NCBI GenBank assembly: GCA_016184105.1
Contig: JACPDI010000032.1
Coordinates: 45,944 to 109,943, forward strand
Source of the DNA: Acidobacteriota bacterium
Lineage (GTDB): Bacteria > Acidobacteriota > Vicinamibacteria > Vicinamibacterales > 2-12-FULL-66-21
Reading direction: 5' to 3'
DNA: 64,000 bases
This document shows, in pieces, positions 60,250-64,000 of this stretch. The first letter of the stretch is position 1; each line of letters opens with the position of its first letter. Under the pieces are notes generated by a model. It searched no databases. It had not been told where the DNA came from and was given only the letters and a program-made list of their open reading frames with translations. Position numbers and translations under genes: made by a program.

Positions 60250-62058
60250 CTATCGCGCCAGCCCGTGCCCCACCGGAAACATCTCCGGCAGCGCCACCGG
60301 CAGCTTGCCCCCGATCGGCGCCTCGCCGACCAGCGCGCGCACGGCCGAGATCTCCGCCGCGTCATAGAAGTCGTACGTCAGGAGCACCGCCGGCAGATCC
60401 TTCAGGAACAGCGCGGTATACGGGTTGCCGAACATCACCGCCACGAACGGCTTCCTCGATTCCGCGGTCCGCCGCGAGAGGTCCTGCAGCAGCCGCACGA
60501 TCGACGGTGACAGATCCATCCGGCCCGAGGCCGACGCCGCGCGCACGAACGTGGACACGACGACGGCGTCGAACCGCGGCGCCATCGCGCGCACCAGTTC
60601 CATCTCCGACGCGGTTGTGAGATCCGACAGCTCGATCGCCGTCACGTTCGGATACCGCTCGCGCAGCTCCGGAATGAACGTGCGGCTCGGCGCCGCGATC
60701 CGCCAGCCGCTCGGGTAATCGAGCGCGGACAGATAGAGAATGCCCGCCTCGCGCGGCAGCTTCAGCGGCACCTGGTTGCGCTCGTCCCTGATCAGCGTGA
60801 TCGCGCGCTGGCTCACCTCCCGCGCGACCGCCTTGTGCGAGCGCGCGCCGATAATCGATGCGACCGCGTCGAGGTTGACCAGCTTCGTCCTGTGCAGCCC
60901 CACGCGCGCCTTCGCCTCGAGGATCCGTTTCACCGAGGCGTCGATCTGCGCGATCGGAATCTCCCCCTTCTCGACCGCCGCCTTGATCCCCTCGAAGGCG
61001 GCCTCGTCATCCGGCGAGTGAAGGACGACGTCGTTGCCCGCCTTGACGGCGCGCACCGCGGCCTCTGCGGGATCGTAGAGCCTGGTCACGCCCGCCATGC
61101 CCATCGAATCGGTGTAGATCAGCCCCTTGAACCCCAGCTCGTTGCGCAGCAGATCGGTCACCATCGGCCGGCTCAGCGTCCCCGGCGTGTTCGGCGCCGG
61201 GTCGAGCGTCGGCACCTCGATGTGCGCGCTCATCACGGCCCCCGCCTCCGCCGCGATCCCCGCCTTGAACGGCGGCAGCTCCACGCGATCGAGCTGCGCG
61301 CGCGGCTTCTGGATCACCGGAAGCCCGAGATGCGAGTCCACGTCGGTGTCCCCGTGTCCGGGAAAATGCTTCAGCGTGGCAATCACGCCCGCCGCCTGCA
61401 TCCCGCGGGCGAAGGCCGCCCCCAGGGCCGCGACGCGCGCGGGATCTTCCCCAAAGGACCGGACGTTGATCACCGGGTTTCGCGAGTTGTTGTTCACGTC
61501 CATCACCGGCGCGAAGCCCACCTGCACGCCGATCGCGCGCGCCTCGACGCCGGTCACGCGTCCCGCTTCGTACGCGAGCTTCTCGTCGCCGGCTGCGCCG
61601 AACGCCATCGCCTTCGGGAACGTGGTGGCGCCGGCGATGCGCATCCCGACGCCGGTCTCGATATCCGCGCTGTTGAGCAGCGGCACGGGAGAGATCGCCT
61701 GCAGCCGGTTGTGCATCGACGCCGCTTCGAGCGGCTGGCCGAGGATCACCGACCCGTAGCCCGGGTTCAGGAGCACCGGCGGCACCGGCTCGGACCCGCC
61801 GAACACGTGGAACCCGCCGACGCGGTACTTCGACACGAGCCGCGACAGCCGGTCGTACTCCTCGCTGTCGCTCGAGACGAACGTGGAGGCGAAGGAGGGC
61901 ACGAGCATCTGCCCGATCTTCTCGTCCAGCGACATCTTCTTGAACGTCGCCTGCACCCACTTCTGCGCGACTTCATCCAGGGACCGAACGCCCTGGGCAC
62001 CCAGGACGACGAGGGAAAGGGCGAGGGCGATCACCCCGGTAAGAAGTCGAAGGCGCAT
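60250..62058 (-). CDS. Exported glycoside hydrolase family 3 (beta-N-acetylglucosaminidase-like)
   Basis: A 602-aa GH3 enzyme with a signal peptide (LLTGVIALALSLVVLGAQG). The (alpha/beta)8 domain has the family signature KHFPGHGDTDVDSHLGLPVI, typical of the NagZ-type branch, and a nucleophile Asp in LIYTDSMGMAGV. A C-terminal alpha/beta-sandwich domain follows (VAVMFGNPYTALFL). It probably releases N-acetylhexosamines from muropeptides or glycans. ATG 62058 is preferred because the signal peptide begins there; ATG 62103 is possible. Confidence 0.88.
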   Translation of the reverse strand: MRLRLLTGVIALALSLVVLGAQGVRSLDEVAQKWVQATFKKMSLDEKIGQMLVPSFASTFVSSDSEEYDRLSRLVSKYRVGGFHVFGGSEPVPPVLLNPGYGSVILGQPLEAASMHNRLQAISPVPLLNSADIETGVGMRIAGATTFPKAMAFGAAGDEKLAYEAGRVTGVEARAIGVQVGFAPVMDVNNNSRNPVINVRSFGEDPARVAALGAAFARGMQAAGVIATLKHFPGHGDTDVDSHLGLPVIQKPRAQLDRVELPPFKAGIAAEAGAVMSAHIEVPTLDPAPNTPGTLSRPMVTDLLRNELGFKGLIYTDSMGMAGVTRLYDPAEAAVRAVKAGNDVVLHSPDDEAAFEGIKAAVEKGEIPIAQIDASVKRILEAKARVGLHRTKLVNLDAVASIIGARSHKAVAREVSQRAITLIRDERNQVPLKLPREAGILYLSALDYPSGWRIAAPSRTFIPELRERYPNVTAIELSDLTTASEMELVRAMAPRFDAVVVSTFVRAASASGRMDLSPSIVRLLQDLSRRTAESRKPFVAVMFGNPYTALFLKDLPAVLLTYDFYDAAEISAVRALVGEAPIGGKLPVALPEMFPVGHGLAR

Positions 62059-62114
62059 CCGGGAATCGTACCCCAGAACGTCGCCGGCACGAGGCCGCCG
62101 CATCAACACCCGTG

Positions 62115-62154
62115 TCCCCTGCGTCCCCTGGGGTGTATTCCCCTGCGTCCCCTG
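62115..62154 (+). repeat. 16-bp direct repeat in the GH3/Mog intergenic region
   Basis: TCCCCTGCGTCCCCTG occurs at 62115-62130 and again at 62139-62154, 8 bp apart, between the divergent GH3 and Mog genes. It may reflect slippage or a regulatory site. Confidence 0.5.
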
Positions 62155-62170
62155 TGGTTTAATCACCCGC

Positions 62171-62674
62171 ATGGCGGTCGAAGATCACAAGCGCGGCGGA
62201 CCCGTCCACGCGCGCGTGTTCGTGCTCACCGTCAGCGACACGCGCGACGAACGCACCGACACCAGCGGCGCCACCATCGTCCGGCTGCTCGAGGAGGCGG
62301 GCCACGCCGTGGCGGGCCGCCTCATCGTCCGCGACGACCCCGCCGAGGTGCAGCGGATCGTCCGCCACCAGCTCGCCGTCGCCGACGCCGATGTCGTCAT
62401 GACGACCGGCGGGACCGGCGTCTCGTCGCGCGACACGACATACGAGGCACTGGCCGGCGTGCTGCAGAAACGGCTGGACGGTTTTGGCGAGCTGTTTCGA
62501 ATGTTGAGCTACCGGGACATCGGCTCGGCCGCGATGCTGAGCCGCGCGTGCGCCGGTGTGGCCGGCGGCAAGCTGGTGTTCGTGCTCCCGGGCTCGGAAC
62601 ATGCGGTTCGGCTCGCGTTGACGAAATTGATTCTCCCCGAGATGACCCACCTGCTGCGGGAGATCGCCCGATGA
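62171..62674 (+). CDS. Molybdenum cofactor biosynthesis protein MoaB/Mog family
   Basis: A 167-aa protein of MoCF-binding fold: VFVLTVSDTRDERTDTSG, ADVVMTTGGTGVSSRDTTYE and FRMLSYRDIGSAAMLSRA. It adenylylates molybdopterin before metal insertion. The stop overlaps the moeA ATG, so the two act together in Mo-cofactor synthesis. Confidence 0.92.
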   Translation: MAVEDHKRGGPVHARVFVLTVSDTRDERTDTSGATIVRLLEEAGHAVAGRLIVRDDPAEVQRIVRHQLAVADADVVMTTGGTGVSSRDTTYEALAGVLQKRLDGFGELFRMLSYRDIGSAAMLSRACAGVAGGKLVFVLPGSEHAVRLALTKLILPEMTHLLREIAR

Positions 62675-63906
62675 CGACGAGCGGCCGCCAGCGATCGATG
62701 CGCCCCATCCGCGACACGATCGCGCTCGACGAGGCACTGTCGCTCATGCTCGACGGGGCGGCGCCGATCGCCCGCGTGGAAACCGTGGCGCTCGCGGACG
62801 CGGATCGGCGCGTGCTCGCGCGCGATGTGGTGGCCTCGAGCGCCGTGCCGCCGTTCGATCGCGCCGCGATGGACGGCTACGCGGTCGTCGCGGAAGACAC
62901 GTTCGGCGCGGGACGTTTCGAGCCGAAGGCGCTCCGCACGGTGGAAAAAGTCCTGACCGGGGCCGTGCCGTCCCGGGCGCTTGTGCCGGGCGAATGCACC
63001 GAGATCGCCACGGGCGCGCCGCTGCCGGAAGGCGCAACCGCCGTTGTCATGGTGGAGGAAACCGAGCGGGCGGACGCGAACCACGTCCGCATCTTCACGC
63101 CCGTGTATCCCGGGCAGAACGTCGGCCGGCGCGGCGCCGACATTCGCGAAGGCCAGGTGGTGCTCGAGGCGGGCGCGGCGCTCAACCCGAGCGCGATCGG
63201 AGCACTCGCGGCGCTCGGCATGGCCGCCGTCGAGGTGTACGCGCGGCCGCGCGTCGCGCTGTTATCCACGGGCAACGAAATCGCCGAGCCGGGCACGCCG
63301 CTCGGCCCGGGACAGATCTACGACATCAACCGCTTCACGCTGTCGTCGATCGTGCGCCGCCACGGCGGCGAGCCGGCGCCACAGCCGGTCGCGCCGGACA
63401 CGCTGCGCGATCTGAACGCGGCGATCGACCGCGCGCTCGCGGCGGACCTGATCGTCTTCTCCGGCGGCAGCTCGGTCGGCGAGCGCGATCTCATCATGGA
63501 CGTGCTGCACGATCGCGGCGAGGTGGTGTTCCACGGCATCGCCGTCAAGCCGGGCAAGCCCACGCTGTACGGGCGGGTGGACGGCAAGCCGTTCCTCGGC
63601 ATGCCGGGTTACCCCACCTCATGCCTCTCGAACGCGTACATGCTGTTGATTCCGGTTCTGCGCCGCATGGCGCGGCTTCCCGAGCACCGCCCGCGCACGA
63701 TTTCACTCCCGCTCGCGCGCCGGATCGTCTCGACCACCGGCCGCCACCAGTTCTACACCGTGCGCATCGCGGACGGCGCGGCGCAGCCGGCGTTCAAGGC
63801 CTCGGGCGACATCACCAGCATGGCCCACGCGGACGGCTACATCGAGATCCCCGCCCAGACCGACATCGTCGAAGCGGGAGAAATCGTGACGGTGAAGCTG
63901 TTCTAG
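62671..63906 (+). CDS. moeA: Molybdopterin molybdenumtransferase MoeA
   Basis: A 411-aa protein with the MoeA domain order. Domain I/II has ALADADRRVLARDVVAS, PPFDRAAMDGYAVVAED and CTEIATGAPLPEGATAVVMV. The MoCF domain has ALLSTGNEIAEPGTPLGPGQ and VFSGGSSVGERDLIMDVL. Domain IV ends in GEIVTVKLF. It inserts molybdate into adenylylated molybdopterin. Coupled to the Mog gene by ATGA. Confidence 0.93.
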   Translation: MTTSGRQRSMRPIRDTIALDEALSLMLDGAAPIARVETVALADADRRVLARDVVASSAVPPFDRAAMDGYAVVAEDTFGAGRFEPKALRTVEKVLTGAVPSRALVPGECTEIATGAPLPEGATAVVMVEETERADANHVRIFTPVYPGQNVGRRGADIREGQVVLEAGAALNPSAIGALAALGMAAVEVYARPRVALLSTGNEIAEPGTPLGPGQIYDINRFTLSSIVRRHGGEPAPQPVAPDTLRDLNAAIDRALAADLIVFSGGSSVGERDLIMDVLHDRGEVVFHGIAVKPGKPTLYGRVDGKPFLGMPGYPTSCLSNAYMLLIPVLRRMARLPEHRPRTISLPLARRIVSTTGRHQFYTVRIADGAAQPAFKASGDITSMAHADGYIEIPAQTDIVEAGEIVTVKLF

Positions 63907-63915
63907 GGAAAAAGG

Positions 63916-63965
63916 GGGACAGTCACACTTTCCGACGCCGCGGCCGAGGAAAGTGTGACTGTCCC
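63916..63965. repeat. REP-like palindrome with 18-bp stem
   Basis: GGGACAGTCACACTTTCC (63916-63933) is perfectly inverted at 63948-63965 with a 14-nt GC-rich loop. Such AAAGTGTGACTGTCCC palindromes occur as dispersed REP-type elements linked to Y1 (RAYT) transposases in several phyla. It may also end the moeA transcript. Confidence 0.7.
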
Positions 63966-64000
63966 ACTTATTCACCGAGCGAAGCGCGCCGCGACCGCCT

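Noticed and set aside
60835..63906. Very long plus-strand frame ending in MoeA
   Set aside because: Only the last 411 codons are MoeA; the preceding part is antisense to GH3 and out of frame with Mog.
63972..64000. Possible C-terminus of a leftward gene at the window edge
   Set aside because: Only eight codons before a TGA are visible, far too little to support a gene.
1..64000. CRISPR arrays, rRNA genes or riboswitches
   Set aside because: No regularly spaced repeats, rRNA segments or recognisable riboswitch cores were seen on reading both strands.

Overview
The window is a GC-rich bacterial chromosome segment. The most likely source is an Acidobacteriota member (Vicinamibacteria-like) or a close relative. 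This is inferred from an Oar-type TonB receptor with a carboxypeptidase-regulatory N-terminus, many exported M28/S9/M42 peptidases and CehA/McbA metallohydrolases, and a CadC-like HTH-TM-TPR regulator. No rRNA is present to confirm it.

Region 1 (1-34.6 kb) is a catabolic island. Leftward operon A runs nitrilase, HyuA, HyuB, CoA-transferase, isochorismatase-like amidase. Next come a TonB receptor with an MFS carrier, an exported VOC protein and a secreted protein of unknown function. Then follow a divergent ADH / ALDH pair (the ADH coupled to a VOC-Rieske fusion), a second CoA-transferase, and a long rightward run: amidohydrolase, bicupin, CoA-transferase, CitE-like lyase, cyclase, MmgE/PrpD, small basic protein, GntR/UTRA regulator, hydantoinase-like amidohydrolase, MFS, FAD oxidase, alpha/beta hydrolase, VOC, FAD oxidase, VOC. 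Six intergenic regions of this island carry the same 20-bp operator-like element (consensus TTGTTATAACAACATGACAA), each oriented with the gene it precedes. In several cases it sits at the expected transcription start of a TTGACA-type promoter. I infer a single regulon, probably repressed by the HutC-type GntR protein at 25079-25891, for uptake and breakdown of an unidentified compound with cyclic amide, carboxylate and CoA-thioester steps.

Region 2 (34.6-36.3 kb) is a boundary zone: a truncated DUF5615 toxin relic beside an intact DUF433 antitoxin gene, a LysR regulator, and a candidate 53-aa membrane peptide followed by a clear intrinsic terminator.

Region 3 (36.4-55.6 kb) is a leftward operon for extracellular peptide use: M28 peptidase, Oar-like TonB receptor, S9 peptidase, two M28 peptidases, an exported M42 peptidase and two beta-propeller/CehA hydrolases, several with zero-gap or overlapping junctions. 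A divergent HTH-TM-TolB-TPR regulator lies at 53.7-55.6 kb. A decayed fragment of a LysR gene related to the one in region 2 follows it.

Region 4 (55.8-60.2 kb) holds a small NrdJ-like zinc ribbon and a secreted protein of unknown function. It also holds a roughly 3-kb island inserted at the 3' half of a tRNA-Arg(ACG) gene, bounded by 54-bp perfect direct repeats. The island carries a type II restriction endonuclease and a beta-class DNA methyltransferase but no integrase.

Region 5 (60.2-64 kb) is core-like: an exported GH3 glycosidase, divergent MoaB/Mog and MoeA molybdopterin genes, and an 18-bp-stem REP-like hairpin at the window end.
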